The translations under genes and the position numbers were made by a program. A stretch of 64,000 nt of DNA from Deltaproteobacteria bacterium (GTDB taxonomy: Bacteria; Desulfobacterota; GWC2-55-46): NCBI GenBank assembly GCA_019912665.1, contig JAIOIE010000006.1:186001-250000 (forward strand). The letters run 5' to 3'. The notes under the pieces are model-generated. The model was not told where the DNA came from. It did no database searches and saw nothing but the letters and a program-made list of their open reading frames with translations. Positions 8,085 to 16,313 of the stretch are shown here, in pieces (positions within the stretch are counted from its first letter, which is position 1; every line of letters begins with the position of its first letter).

Positions 8085-10463
8085 TCAGTCCAGGAACTCG
8101 GTTTCATCGGGCCTGGTCCTGGGGGCCGGGGCCTGGTCCGTGTCTATCATGAAGAAGTCCGAGGGCCCGCCGATGTTCCGGGCGGGCGATAACTCTATCG
8201 GCGCCGTCCCGGCCTTGAAGACCTCGAAGACGGCGTCCTTTGTGGAATCGTTGGCCAGGAGGCCCGTCGCCGGGTCGATCCGGGCGAATTCCAGGCCCTC
8301 AGGGACCGGGAACCCGTTCGCCGGGGTCCCTGCAATCGCCTCGGACATGAAGCTCAGCCAAATGGGGAGAGCGGCCCTGGAGCCCGTCTCTCTCGTTCCG
8401 AGGGGCTTTTCATCATCATACCCCACCCAGGCCCCTGCCGCAAGCCCCGGCACATAGCCTATGAACCATGCGTCGTTCAGGTTGTTGGTAGTGCCGGTCT
8501 TTCCGGCGACGGGCCGCCCTAGGGCCCGGGCCCTCATGCCGGTTCCGGACTCGACGACCCCCTGGAGGAGGCTCGTCATGATATACGCCGTCTGCGGGCT
8601 GATGACCGACGTCGAAAAAGCCCCTGTCTCCTCGAGTACGCGGCCCGTCCGGTCAACGACCCTTGTAACGAGCAAGGGGGCAGGCTTTACGCCGAGGTTC
8701 GCGAGGGTCGAGAAGGCGACAGTCAGTTCCTGGAGCGTAACCGCGGATGAGCCGAGAGCCAGCGAAAGGTCGCCCGCAAGCGGCGAGTTTATGCCCAGGA
8801 GCCTTGCGTAATTGAGCGCCTGCTTTACGCCCATCTGCTTGAGCACCTTGATGGTTATTACGTTCCTGGACCTCGCTATGGCCTCCCTGATGGTAGTCGG
8901 GCCGTAGAACTGCTCGTCATAGTTCCTGGGCCTCCAGGAGTCCTCCCTTTCAGTGTCCTCGAATACGACAGGGGAGTCCATTACGATGCTCGCGGGAGTA
9001 AGGCCGCTGTCCATTGCAGCCGTGTATATAATGGGCTTGAAGGCCGAGCCCGGCTGCCTCATGGCCTGCATGGCCCTGTTGAACTGGCTCTTGGAGTAAT
9101 CGAAGCCGCCGACCATCGCCTTGACGGCCCCGGTCTCCGGCTCCATTGCGAGGAGCGCGGCCTGCGCAAGCGGCTCCTGTTCGAGCCTGAGCTCAAGGGG
9201 GGCAGCCGCGCTCTCCGGCATCGCCTTTACCGCGACCTGCACGACGTCTCCGGCCTTGAGTATCTTCCGGAGGTCCTCCTGCCTTCCGCCGTCAGGCTCG
9301 CGGGTGGGGTTATAGAGCCTTGCCCATTGCATGTCCTCAGCCGAGATGACGCCGGGCTTTCCGCCTATGTCGACCGAGAGGCTCCGGTCCCTGCCGCTGA
9401 ACGACTTGACCACGGCAAGATAGTATTTCCCGGGCCCGGGCTGGTCGTGTAAGAGCTTCTTTTCCATTTCCTTCCTGAAGGCCTCGGCTTCCTCTTTTGT
9501 CTTGAGCGTTTTAACAGGGCCCCTGAACCCGCGCCGCTTGTCGTGCTCGCGGAGCCCCAGGTCCACCGCCCTGTTCGCGGCCCTCTGCATCTCGACGTCA
9601 AGGGTCGTATGCACCTCGAGGCCGCCCCTGTAAAGGAGCTCTGCCCCGTACTTCGCCTCCAGGTGTTTCCTGACCTCCTCCGTGAAATAGGGGCCCACCC
9701 AAAGGCTTTCAGAGCGCCTCGGCACGAGCTTGAGCCCCTCGGCATAGGCCCTGTCCGCCTCGCTCCGCGTGAGGTAATTCGTTTCGACCATCCTGTCGAG
9801 GACGTATTCCTGCCTTTTCCGGGCAAGCTCCATGCTCTCGTATGGCGAATACTTGCTTGGCGCCTTGGGAAGCCCGGCGAGGAGGGCCGACTCGGCAAGC
9901 GTAAGCTCGCTTACGTCCTTGCCGAAGTAGGCCTCGGAAGCGGCCTGGATGCCGTAAGCGCCGCTCCCCAGGTATATCTGGTTCAGGTAGAGATGGAGTA
10001 TCTCCTGCTTATTGAGGTTTTTTTCTATCCTGAAGGCCATTATGGCCTCGCGGACCTTCCTCGAGATCGTCTTCTCCGAGGAGAGAAAGAAGCTCTTCGC
10101 GACCTGCTGGGTTATGGTGGAGCCGCCCTGGACGACCCGGCCGGCCTGGAGGTTCTTAAGGAATGCCCTGAATATGCTCGAGTAGCTTATGCCCTCGTGC
10201 TCGTAGAACCCGGCGTCCTCGGCGGCTATGAAGGCGTTTATGAGGTGGGCCGGAACCCGGTCGAGGTCTACTGCGACTCTCCGCTCTATATAGAACTCGC
10301 CTATGAGCCTGCCGTCATGCGAGAGGACCTTTGTCACCAGGTTGGGGTTATAGTCCTGGATGGTGTCGAGCGGCGGGAGGTCGCGGGTAAAGTACCAGTA
10401 CGTCCCGAAGCCAAGGATTACCGCGGCCAGGACGAAATAGAGCGATTTCCTGAGGAACTTCAT
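8085..10463 (-). CDS. penicillin-binding protein 1A, bifunctional transglycosylase/transpeptidase
   Basis: About 792 residues, the class A PBP size. An N-terminal membrane anchor is followed by a GT51 glycosyltransferase domain with EDAGFYEHEG and GGSTITQQVAKS, then a penicillin-binding transpeptidase domain with the serine motif GSAFKP, SRN and GKTGTTNN. It polymerises lipid II and cross-links peptidoglycan at the outer face of the inner membrane. I chose ATG at 10461-10463, where other PBP1A proteins begin (MKFLRKSL); an in-frame GTG at 10511 would add 16 hydrophobic residues, and neither start has a good ribosome-binding site. It is divergent from rel and followed at 6 nt by moaA. Confidence 0.95.
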   Translation of the reverse strand: MKFLRKSLYFVLAAVILGFGTYWYFTRDLPPLDTIQDYNPNLVTKVLSHDGRLIGEFYIERRVAVDLDRVPAHLINAFIAAEDAGFYEHEGISYSSIFRAFLKNLQAGRVVQGGSTITQQVAKSFFLSSEKTISRKVREAIMAFRIEKNLNKQEILHLYLNQIYLGSGAYGIQAASEAYFGKDVSELTLAESALLAGLPKAPSKYSPYESMELARKRQEYVLDRMVETNYLTRSEADRAYAEGLKLVPRRSESLWVGPYFTEEVRKHLEAKYGAELLYRGGLEVHTTLDVEMQRAANRAVDLGLREHDKRRGFRGPVKTLKTKEEAEAFRKEMEKKLLHDQPGPGKYYLAVVKSFSGRDRSLSVDIGGKPGVISAEDMQWARLYNPTREPDGGRQEDLRKILKAGDVVQVAVKAMPESAAAPLELRLEQEPLAQAALLAMEPETGAVKAMVGGFDYSKSQFNRAMQAMRQPGSAFKPIIYTAAMDSGLTPASIVMDSPVVFEDTEREDSWRPRNYDEQFYGPTTIREAIARSRNVITIKVLKQMGVKQALNYARLLGINSPLAGDLSLALGSSAVTLQELTVAFSTLANLGVKPAPLLVTRVVDRTGRVLEETGAFSTSVISPQTAYIMTSLLQGVVESGTGMRARALGRPVAGKTGTTNNLNDAWFIGYVPGLAAGAWVGYDDEKPLGTRETGSRAALPIWLSFMSEAIAGTPANGFPVPEGLEFARIDPATGLLANDSTKDAVFEVFKAGTAPIELSPARNIGGPSDFFMIDTDQAPAPRTRPDETEFLD

Positions 10464-10532
10464 AGGAGAAAATAATAACAGAAAAGAGGGAAGGAAGGCA
10501 ATCGCAATCACCCCGGCCGGGACGCCGTAACG

Positions 10533-10553
10533 GCCGCTTGAGCCTCAAGCGGC
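10533..10553. repeat. perfect palindrome between PBP1A and rel
   Basis: GCCGCTTGA and TCAAGCGGC form a 9-bp perfect stem with a 3-nt loop. No T-run follows on either strand, so it is not an intrinsic terminator. It lies between the divergent PBP1A and rel start regions, about 15 nt upstream of the putative rel -35, where an operator could sit; the function is unknown. Confidence 0.4.
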
Positions 10554-10565
10554 GCCCCTTGTCTA

Positions 10566-10594
10566 TTGAAAAAGGGAGTTTATTGGGTTAAATT
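10566..10594 (+). promoter_or_regulatory. putative rel promoter, leaderless geometry
   Basis: TTGAAA (10566-10571), a 17-nt spacer and TAAATT (10589-10594). The rel ATG starts at 10603, 8 nt after the -10, so transcription would begin at or within a base or two of the start codon. There is no Shine-Dalgarno at a usable distance; the only purine-rich block, GGGAG, is more than 20 nt upstream. Confidence 0.4.
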
Positions 10595-10602
10595 GTTACT
10601 AT

Positions 10603-12786
10603 ATGGTCAGGCTCGAGAACATATTGGAGAAGGTGGCTTCCTACAGCCCTAAGGCCGACCTGGAGCTCATAAAAAAGGCATACGTGGTCTCCGGCGTCCT
10701 GCATCAGGGGCAGATAAGGCAGTCAGGGGAGCCCTATCTCACGCACCCGCTTGAGGTGGCGAATATCCTCGCGGATATGAGGATGGACTCGCAGAGCGTC
10801 GCTACCGGGCTCCTCCACGACACGGTCGAGGACACTCACACCACCATCGAGAGGATAGACGAGCTTTTCGGCCCTGAAATAGCCGGCTTGGTGGACGGGC
10901 TTACAAAATTGAGCCGCATGACTTTCGAGAAGAAGGCCGACCACGAGGCCGAGAACTTCCGGAAGATGGTCCTGGCCATGGGCCGCGACATCAGGGTCAT
11001 CCTCATAAAGCTCGCGGACCGGCTCCATAACATGAGGACGCTGGGGTCGCTCGACCCGGCCAAGCAGAGGAAGATAGCCCAGGAGACGCTCGATATATAC
11101 GCGCCGCTCGCCAACCGACTCGGCATCGGGTGGATAAAGACCGAGCTCGAGGACCTTGCCTTCATGTACCTCGAGCCCGAGAGCTACGCCGACCTCAAAG
11201 AGAAGCTCGCGAGCGCCCTGAACATCAAAGAGAACTTCATCGAGACGGTGAAGGAGCAGATCGAGGCGAAGCTTAAGGAGAACGGCGTCGAGGGCGATGT
11301 GAGCGGCAGGCCGAAGCACCTGTTCAGCATCTACAAGAAGATGAAGGAACAGGACGTCGAATTCGACAGGATATACGACATAATGGCCTTCAGGGTGATC
11401 GTTAATACCCTGAAGGACTGCTACGGCGTCCTCGGCATCATACACTCCACATGGAAGCCCGTGCCCGGTAGGTTCAAGGACTATATCGCCATCCCCAAGC
11501 TCAACATGTACCAGTCCCTCCATACGACCGTCGTCGGCCCCTTTGGGGTGAGGATGGAGGTGCAGATACGGACCGAGGAGATGCACAGGATTGCCGAGTA
11601 CGGCATCGCCGCCCACTGGAGGTACAAGGAGGGGAGGGAACCCGAGGGCAAGGACGACAAGAGCTTCGCGTGGCTCAGGCAGCTCCTTGAGTTCCAGATG
11701 GACTTGAAGGACTCGGACGAGTTCATGGACTCCCTCAAGGTCGGCCTCTTCCCGGAGGAGGTCTTCGTCTTTACGCCAAAGGGCGATATAAAGCAGTTCC
11801 CGCTCGGCGCTACCCCAGTGGATTTCGCTTACTCGGTCCATACCGACATAGGGAACACCTGCTCCGGCGCCAAGGTGAACGGCAAGATGGTGCCACTGAA
11901 ATACAGGCTCCGGAACGGCGACATCGTCGAGATAATCACTTCCCAGAGCCACAACCCCTCGAAGGACTGGCTTAAGTTCGTCGTAAGCTCCAGGGCCAAG
12001 GCCAGGATACGGCAGTGGATAAAGACCGAGGAGAGGGCAAAGTCCATCGCCCTCGGGAAAGAGATACTGGATAAAGAGCTTACGCGCCACAGCCTCGAAC
12101 CGGGGAAGTTCCTCAAATCCGAGGAGTTCGAGAAAATCGCCGCCGGGTTCGGCGTGCAGGGCGCCGAAAGCCTCCTTGCCTCCGTCGGCTATGGGAAGAT
12201 ATCGGCGAACCAGGTGCTCGGAAAGCTCCTGCCGCCCGAGAAGCTCCGCGACCGCCAGAAGTTCTCCTTCAGGAGGATGTTCGACAAGTGGAAGCCCGGG
12301 GAAAAGGACAGGAGCGCGATAATCGTGAGGGGCGTGGAGGACGTGCTGGTCCGTTTCGCCAAGTGCTGCAACCCTCTTCCCGGCGACGAGATAGAGGGCT
12401 ACATCACTCACGGCCAGGGCGTTGCCATCCACGCGGTTGGCTGTCCCACCCTCCTTCATATCGACAGGGACAGGAGGATAGAGGTCGCGTGGGACCGGAA
12501 GATCAAGTCCATGAGGCCGGTCAGCATACAGGTGGTCTGCAGGAACGAGAAAGGGCTTTTGGCCGAGATGACGAACGCCATAAAGACCGCGGACGCCAAC
12601 ATATCGAGCGCGGACATAAGGACGAGCCAGGACAACAAGGCCGTTTGCACCTTCGAGGTGGAGGTGAGCGATTCGAACCACCTGAAGAACATCATATCCG
12701 CGCTCAAGAGCATAAAGAAGGTGACGAAGGTCGAAAGGATAAAGAGCGGAACCCCAAGGGAAGCAGAGGCTGAGAGCGTTCCCTGA
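10603..12786 (+). CDS. rel: bifunctional (p)ppGpp synthetase/hydrolase Rel/SpoT
   Basis: A 727-residue long RSH protein controlling the stringent response. Order: HD hydrolase domain (HDTVEDTH, HD at 72-73), synthetase domain with RFKDYIAIPK near residue 290 and YQSLHTTV, TGS domain (about 385-445, starting FVFTPKGD), conserved cysteines in AKCCNPLPGDEI, and a C-terminal ACT domain (about 650-722). The RFKD (RxKD) signature is that of bifunctional enzymes rather than monofunctional RelA (ExDD). With no second RSH in the window, it is probably the main (p)ppGpp enzyme. ridA follows after 57 nt. Confidence 0.97.
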   Translation: MVRLENILEKVASYSPKADLELIKKAYVVSGVLHQGQIRQSGEPYLTHPLEVANILADMRMDSQSVATGLLHDTVEDTHTTIERIDELFGPEIAGLVDGLTKLSRMTFEKKADHEAENFRKMVLAMGRDIRVILIKLADRLHNMRTLGSLDPAKQRKIAQETLDIYAPLANRLGIGWIKTELEDLAFMYLEPESYADLKEKLASALNIKENFIETVKEQIEAKLKENGVEGDVSGRPKHLFSIYKKMKEQDVEFDRIYDIMAFRVIVNTLKDCYGVLGIIHSTWKPVPGRFKDYIAIPKLNMYQSLHTTVVGPFGVRMEVQIRTEEMHRIAEYGIAAHWRYKEGREPEGKDDKSFAWLRQLLEFQMDLKDSDEFMDSLKVGLFPEEVFVFTPKGDIKQFPLGATPVDFAYSVHTDIGNTCSGAKVNGKMVPLKYRLRNGDIVEIITSQSHNPSKDWLKFVVSSRAKARIRQWIKTEERAKSIALGKEILDKELTRHSLEPGKFLKSEEFEKIAAGFGVQGAESLLASVGYGKISANQVLGKLLPPEKLRDRQKFSFRRMFDKWKPGEKDRSAIIVRGVEDVLVRFAKCCNPLPGDEIEGYITHGQGVAIHAVGCPTLLHIDRDRRIEVAWDRKIKSMRPVSIQVVCRNEKGLLAEMTNAIKTADANISSADIRTSQDNKAVCTFEVEVSDSNHLKNIISALKSIKKVTKVERIKSGTPREAEAESVP

Positions 12787-12843
12787 GCCCCTTACGGTTC
12801 TTATGGAAATCAAATGCGGCGGCGTGGCGGGAAGGGATAACGG

Positions 12844-13239
12844 ATGAAAAAAGAAGAAATAAAGACCGGGCAAGCGCCCGCGGCAATTGGCCCCTATTCA
12901 CAGGGCGTAAGGGCAGGGGACCTCATCTTCGTCTCCGGGCAGATACCTATAGACCCGGCCACAGGGAATGCAGTCGCAGGCGGCATTGTGGCTGAAACCA
13001 GGCAGGTGCTCGAAAACCTAAAGGCTGTCCTCGAGGAGGCAGGCGCAGGGCTTAAGGACGTCGTAAAGACGACTGTGTACCTTTCAGACCTGGCCAGGTT
13101 CAACGAGATGAATACCGTTTACGGAGAGTTCTTTTCCAGGCCTTTTCCGGCCAGGGCGACAGTCGGGGTGAGCGCTCTTCCCAAGGGGGTCGGGGTGGAG
13201 ATAGACGCGGTAGCGGTGGTCGGCAATAAGGTGAAATAA
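12844..13239 (+). CDS. ridA: RidA family 2-iminobutanoate/2-iminopropanoate deaminase
   Basis: A 131-residue protein of the YjgF/YER057c/UK114 family, which hydrolyses reactive enamine/imine intermediates released by PLP enzymes. Family features are APAAIGPYSQG at the N-terminus, FVSGQIPIDP, and PARATVGVSALPKG containing the conserved substrate-binding arginine. The length is typical. AGGGATAA precedes the ATG. It follows rel on the same strand; the stop codon overlaps the A-tract that serves the opposing rpmB terminator. Confidence 0.95.
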   Translation: MKKEEIKTGQAPAAIGPYSQGVRAGDLIFVSGQIPIDPATGNAVAGGIVAETRQVLENLKAVLEEAGAGLKDVVKTTVYLSDLARFNEMNTVYGEFFSRPFPARATVGVSALPKGVGVEIDAVAVVGNKVK

Positions 13240-13267
13240 AAAAAAGCCTGCCGCATAGGCGGCAGGC
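13240..13267 (-). terminator. intrinsic terminator of rpmB
   Basis: A perfect 9-bp stem (13246-13254 with 13259-13267, arms GCCTGCCGC/GCGGCAGGC) with a 4-nt loop. Read on the minus strand it is followed by six or more T residues (13240-13245). No T-run follows on the plus strand, so it serves rpmB rather than ridA. Confidence 0.85.
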
Positions 13268-13288
13268 CCTGTCAATAAGACGCGGTCG

Positions 13289-13480
13289 TCAGGCGGCCTT
13301 TACTACGGCCCCCGAGCGGATGCACCTGCTGCAGACCTTTATCTTCCTGACCCTGCCGTTATGGACGGCCTTTACGGGCTGGAGGTTGGGGTTCCATCTC
13401 CGCTTGGTCTTGTTATTCGCATGGCTTACGTTGTTGCCGAACGAAGGGCCCTTCCCGCATATCTCACATGTGCCTGCCAT
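13289..13480 (-). CDS. rpmB: 50S ribosomal protein bL28
   Basis: A 63-residue ribosomal protein, typical bL28 length. It begins [12 protein letters not shown] and has the basic core [12 protein letters not shown]; the pairs CEIC near the start and CSRC near the end indicate the zinc-binding (C+) form. The ATG at 13478-13480 is chosen because GGAGGT lies 7 nt upstream; the frame is open further upstream but that extension is not part of the family. It is monocistronic, with its own terminator. Confidence 0.97.
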   Translation of the reverse strand: MAGTCEICGKGPSFGNNVSHANNKTKRRWNPNLQPVKAVHNGRVRKIKVCSRCIRSGAVVKAA

Positions 13481-13569
13481 GTTATTACCTCCAAAAATGT
13501 TTGAATTAATATATTTATCATAAGAGAGCGGGTTTTGCAAGTTTTTTTTAGGCAGGTACATGGGTTAGA

Positions 13570-14214
13570 ATGGCAATGGGCCGCGTCCTGGCCGGAAGCG
13601 CTATGAAAAGAAGGGGCACTATCATATTAATAGCCGTTATCGCGGCGTTTTCCGTGGTCACCTCGCTTTTCCTCGATTTTGTCGACGACACGAGGGCCTA
13701 CAGGCAGGCAGGCACAGGGGCCGACGCGATAGTCGTACTTACCGGAGGGCGCGGGAGGACGGCCGAGGGATTGTCGCTTTTGAGGAAAGGGAAGGGGGCG
13801 GTTCTTATATTGAGCGGGGTCCACGCGGACGCGGACCTCGACTCCATATACCTGAACCAGGTGAACCTGGTCGAGCGCCCGAGCATAGTGCTTGAAAAAT
13901 TCTCGAAGAGCACATATGAGAACGCCCTTGAGGTGAGAAGGATAATGGAGGAGAAGGGGCTTAAGTCCATGGTCCTTATAACCTCCGGCTATCACATAAA
14001 GAGGGCCCATTACACCTTCAGCAAGGTCATGCCTGACCTTCGGATAGAGCCTTACAGCGTATCTACTTCCAACTTCGAGATAGACAACTGGTACGGCGGA
14101 AAGGGGCTCGGCCTTCTAGCGATCGAGTTCATGAAATACTACTGGTACATGGGCAGGTTCGCCATCCTGGGAGAGCCGGGCCTTGCCAGGGCCGTCGCAT
14201 CGAGGAGCGTGTAG
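13570..14214 (+). CDS. YdcF/SanA-like DUF218 membrane protein
   Basis: A 214-residue protein with one N-terminal membrane helix and a DUF218 domain: AIVVLTGGRGRTAEG, LILSGVH, SKSTYENA and LITSGYHIKRA. DUF218 members (YdcF, SanA, ElyC) are envelope-associated proteins with a Rossmann-like fold linked to cell-wall integrity; the biochemical role is not settled. A second start at 13603 (MKRRGT, preceded by GGAAG) would shorten the N-terminus by 11 residues and is about equally likely. A repeat element begins 2 nt after the stop codon. Confidence 0.85.
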   Translation: MAMGRVLAGSAMKRRGTIILIAVIAAFSVVTSLFLDFVDDTRAYRQAGTGADAIVVLTGGRGRTAEGLSLLRKGKGAVLILSGVHADADLDSIYLNQVNLVERPSIVLEKFSKSTYENALEVRRIMEEKGLKSMVLITSGYHIKRAHYTFSKVMPDLRIEPYSVSTSNFEIDNWYGGKGLGLLAIEFMKYYWYMGRFAILGEPGLARAVASRSV

Positions 14215-14215
14215 C

Positions 14216-14323
14216 AGGCTGCTCAAAGCCCGCTTCAAGGCGTCGTCTTCATGCAGGTACTATAAAAGTACGCCTCATTCCTCACTTTCCGACTCCTTGC
14301 ATCTTGAGCTTTTTGAGCAGCCT
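14216..14323. repeat. 108-bp MITE-like palindromic repeat
   Basis: It is bounded by 12-bp perfect terminal inverted repeats, AGGCTGCTCAAA (14216-14227) and its complement (14312-14323). An inner hairpin GTACT/AGTAC lies near the centre (about 14258-14272). Elements ending in AGGCTG...AAA/TTT...CAGCCT are dispersed in many deltaproteobacterial genomes (recalled pattern, not searched). No open reading frame is inside, so it would be non-autonomous. Just downstream, TTTTTCAGCAATCTGTTAG (about 14338-14356) and the hairpin TGTTAG/CTAACA (14351-14364) look like the degenerate end of a related copy. Confidence 0.6.
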
Positions 14324-14434
14324 TATGTGATTTTGAGTTTTTCAGCAATCTGTTAGGACTAACAGGTACAACCATTACGGCGGCGCTTGAGCGAAGTCAT
14401 TTCATCTCCGTGCCCCGCCGACCTCAATGGTTTG

Positions 14435-14462
14435 TTGACAAGGCAGGTTTTCCGGTTAGATT
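14435..14462 (+). promoter_or_regulatory. putative promoter of the VOC gene
   Basis: TTGACA (14435-14440), a 16-nt spacer and TAGATT (14457-14462), leaving a leader of about 25 nt before the ATG at 14495. It lies between the repeat at 14216-14323 and the gene, so the gene has its own promoter. Confidence 0.4.
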
Positions 14463-14494
14463 TGTATTATGGCTTTATGAAAGGGGGGCTGCCT

Positions 14495-14854
14495 ATGCCC
14501 ACGGTAGTGCATTTCGAGATCCCCGCCGACGACCCTGACAGGGCGCGGAGGTTCTATTACGACATGTTCGGCTGGCAGATCGAGAAGATACCCGGAATGG
14601 AATACTGGCTCATAAATACGACCGGCGAGCACCCCATAGACGGCGGCCTTATGCGGAGGGAAAGCCCGAAGCAGACGATCACCAACTACATTGACGTGAG
14701 CTCAATAGACGAATTCATGGAGAAGGCAAAGGCGCTCGGCGGGAAGACGCTGGTCTCGAAAAAGGCCGTGCCCGGAATGGGCTACTACGCCATATGCCTC
14801 GACACAGAGGGAAATACCTTCGGCATATGGGAGGACAGCAAGGAAGCGAGATGA
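14495..14854 (+). CDS. VOC superfamily (glyoxalase/bleomycin-resistance-like) protein
   Basis: A 119-residue single-domain vicinal-oxygen-chelate protein: VVHFEIPADDPDRARRFY at the start, YDMFGW, IDGGLM in the middle, and CLDTEGNTFGIWE at the end, the usual beta-alpha-beta-beta-beta arrangement. The family includes glyoxalases, dioxygenases and antibiotic-binding proteins; the substrate cannot be inferred. I chose the ATG at 14495 because AAAGGGGGG lies 7 nt upstream; in-frame starts at 14387 and 14477 give an unlikely N-terminal tail. A promoter and a strong terminator make it a single-gene unit flanked by two repeat elements. Confidence 0.85.
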   Translation: MPTVVHFEIPADDPDRARRFYYDMFGWQIEKIPGMEYWLINTTGEHPIDGGLMRRESPKQTITNYIDVSSIDEFMEKAKALGGKTLVSKKAVPGMGYYAICLDTEGNTFGIWEDSKEAR

Positions 14855-14884
14855 GTGCCGGAAGGATAGAACCGGCAGAATAAG

Positions 14885-14918
14885 AAAGGCCCTGTCCGGA
14901 TTCCGGACAGGGCCTTTT
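14885..14918 (+). terminator. intrinsic terminator of the VOC gene
   Basis: Long GC-rich arms, GGCCCTGTCCGGA (14888-14900) and its complement (14902-14914); a realistic loop leaves about 11-12 paired bases. TTTT follows on the plus strand and a mixed T-rich tract on the minus strand, so it may work weakly in both directions. Confidence 0.85.
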
Positions 14919-14955
14919 ACCTGAGAAGGTTTGATTGATTTTCCTTTTTTGCCGC

Positions 14956-15058
14956 CATTGCGGGGAGTGAAACGACGAAGCAATCTCAAAGCACCTGATT
15001 TTCAAAGATTGCTTCCCGCCGCGCTTCGCTCGCGGCTTCGGCTCACACGCTCGCAATG
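14956..15058. repeat. about 103-bp inverted-repeat element
   Basis: The outer ends CATTGCG (14956-14962) and CGCAATG (15052-15058) and the inner arms GAAGCAATCT (14977-14986) and AGATTGCTTC (15006-15015) form a nested palindrome. Sequences of the type CATTGCG-AGxGxxGCGAAGCAATCT are known as dispersed repeats in many bacteria (recalled). Short GATTGATT/AATCAATC segments flank it at 14932-14939 and 15073-15080. It lies in the 244-nt gap between two gene 3' ends. Confidence 0.55.
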
Positions 15059-15098
15059 ACGAACAATGAATTAATCAATCTTCCCTGAAAATAGCGGC

Positions 15099-15770
15099 TT
15101 ATATCTCCGTACTCTCGCCGGGCTTCATTATCCTCACCTCGACTGGCTTGCCTTCGAGCCCCTTCCTGAAGGCCTGCGGGTCCTGCCGTATGAGGTCGAA
15201 TGTATTATAGTGCATAGGGACCGCGACCCTGGGCTTAAGGAACCCGACGGCCCTTATCGCGTCCTCGATCCCCATTGTGAAGTTGTCGCCTATGGGAAGG
15301 AGGGCGCAGTCTATGGAGTTCGTCTCGCCAATGAGGGCCATGTCCGTGAAAAGCCCGGTGTCGCCGGCATGATAGAGGGTCTTGCCGTCCATGCTCACTA
15401 TGAAGCCGCAGGGATTTCCGGTGGCGCCGGCCTCGGTCGATGAGCCGTGGTGGGCTATGGTGAGCTTTACACTTCCGAATGGAAAAGAATGGCTTCCGCC
15501 TATGTGCATCGCATGGCCGGTTGCGCCCTTTGAAGTGCAGTAGTTCACGAGCTCGAAAGTGCCGATAATCGGGGCCTTGTTGGCCCTGGATATCTCTACC
15601 GCGTCGCCCAGGTGGTCGCCGTGGCCGTGCGTTACGAGCACCGCGTCGACCTTCACTTCCGACGGCTTTGCCTTTGCCGTCGGGTTGCCGCTAAGGAACG
15701 GATCGATTATGACGCTCTTTCCTTGAGCCTCCACTATGAAACACGAGTGCCCATGCCAGGTGACTTTCAT
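15099..15770 (-). CDS. UPF0173 family metal-dependent hydrolase
   Basis: A 223-residue metallo-beta-lactamase-fold protein. WHGHSCF at the start and THGHGDHLGDA (the HxHxDH signature) give the dimetal site; a later AHHGSSTEAG and HAGDTGLF (His/Asp ligands) and a C-terminal PMHYNTF complete it. The family is known as UPF0173 (YtkL-like); the physiological substrate is unknown. GGAGG lies upstream of the ATG. It is about 100 nt downstream of the DUF523 gene on the same strand and may be the tail of the purM-purN transcript. Confidence 0.93.
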   Translation of the reverse strand: MKVTWHGHSCFIVEAQGKSVIIDPFLSGNPTAKAKPSEVKVDAVLVTHGHGDHLGDAVEISRANKAPIIGTFELVNYCTSKGATGHAMHIGGSHSFPFGSVKLTIAHHGSSTEAGATGNPCGFIVSMDGKTLYHAGDTGLFTDMALIGETNSIDCALLPIGDNFTMGIEDAIRAVGFLKPRVAVPMHYNTFDLIRQDPQAFRKGLEGKPVEVRIMKPGESTEI

Positions 15771-15871
15771 ACCGCGGCCTCCGCTTATCTTGGTGATTTT
15801 TTAGTCGGGTTAATTACAATCCGCGCGAGGGCGGCTGGTATCGAAGCAAGGGTGAAAGGGCCGCATGAAAC

Positions 15872-16309
15872 CTAAAAACCAGTGAGCGTAAGCCCCTCCC
15901 GCTTAAGGAGCGAGGCGGTAACTCCAGTCCCGTTTACGCAAAGACTGTCCCTGCAGATGGTGCCGACCCCGCACGAGGGGCTTCTCTCCTTCAGGAAGGC
16001 CTCTTCCGAGCCGGTAATCTTGGCTATCTGAAGGACGTCCATGGCGCCCTTCATGAACTGTAGCGTGACGTCTGCACCGAACTCGTCAATGACCTTTGCA
16101 GAGCCGGTCAGGACAGCCGCCCCGTCGCCGTCGAGTATTTCGGATGCGGGGCGCGGGGTAGGCAAGCCCCCCAGCTGCTCCGGGCATACCGGGATTATCG
16201 TCCTCCCATCGAGCCGGGTTACGGCCTCGATGGAGTAGGCGTCCTTCCCGTCGTAGCGGGTCCGGAGGCCCAGAAGACAGGCGCTCACTATGACCGGTCC
16301 GTTGTACAT
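15872..16309 (-). CDS. DUF523 domain protein
   Basis: A 145-residue protein with the DUF523 hallmarks: SACLLGLRTRYDG near the start, PVCPEQLGGLPTPR in the middle, ERSPSCGVG, and a C-terminal cysteine stretch (CRDSLCVNGTG). Conserved cysteines suggest metal or cluster binding, but no biochemical role is established to my knowledge. It starts 4 nt after the purN stop, so it is translated from the purine transcript. No signal peptide is present. Confidence 0.88.
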   Translation of the reverse strand: MYNGPVIVSACLLGLRTRYDGKDAYSIEAVTRLDGRTIIPVCPEQLGGLPTPRPASEILDGDGAAVLTGSAKVIDEFGADVTLQFMKGAMDVLQIAKITGSEEAFLKERSPSCGVGTICRDSLCVNGTGVTASLLKREGLTLTGF

Positions 16310-16313
16310 CCCT

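Noticed and set aside
10723-12873. A 716-codon open frame antisense to rel
   Set aside because: It is a shadow of a GC-rich coding gene; the product is low-complexity with no family motif, while the opposite strand encodes a complete Rel protein.
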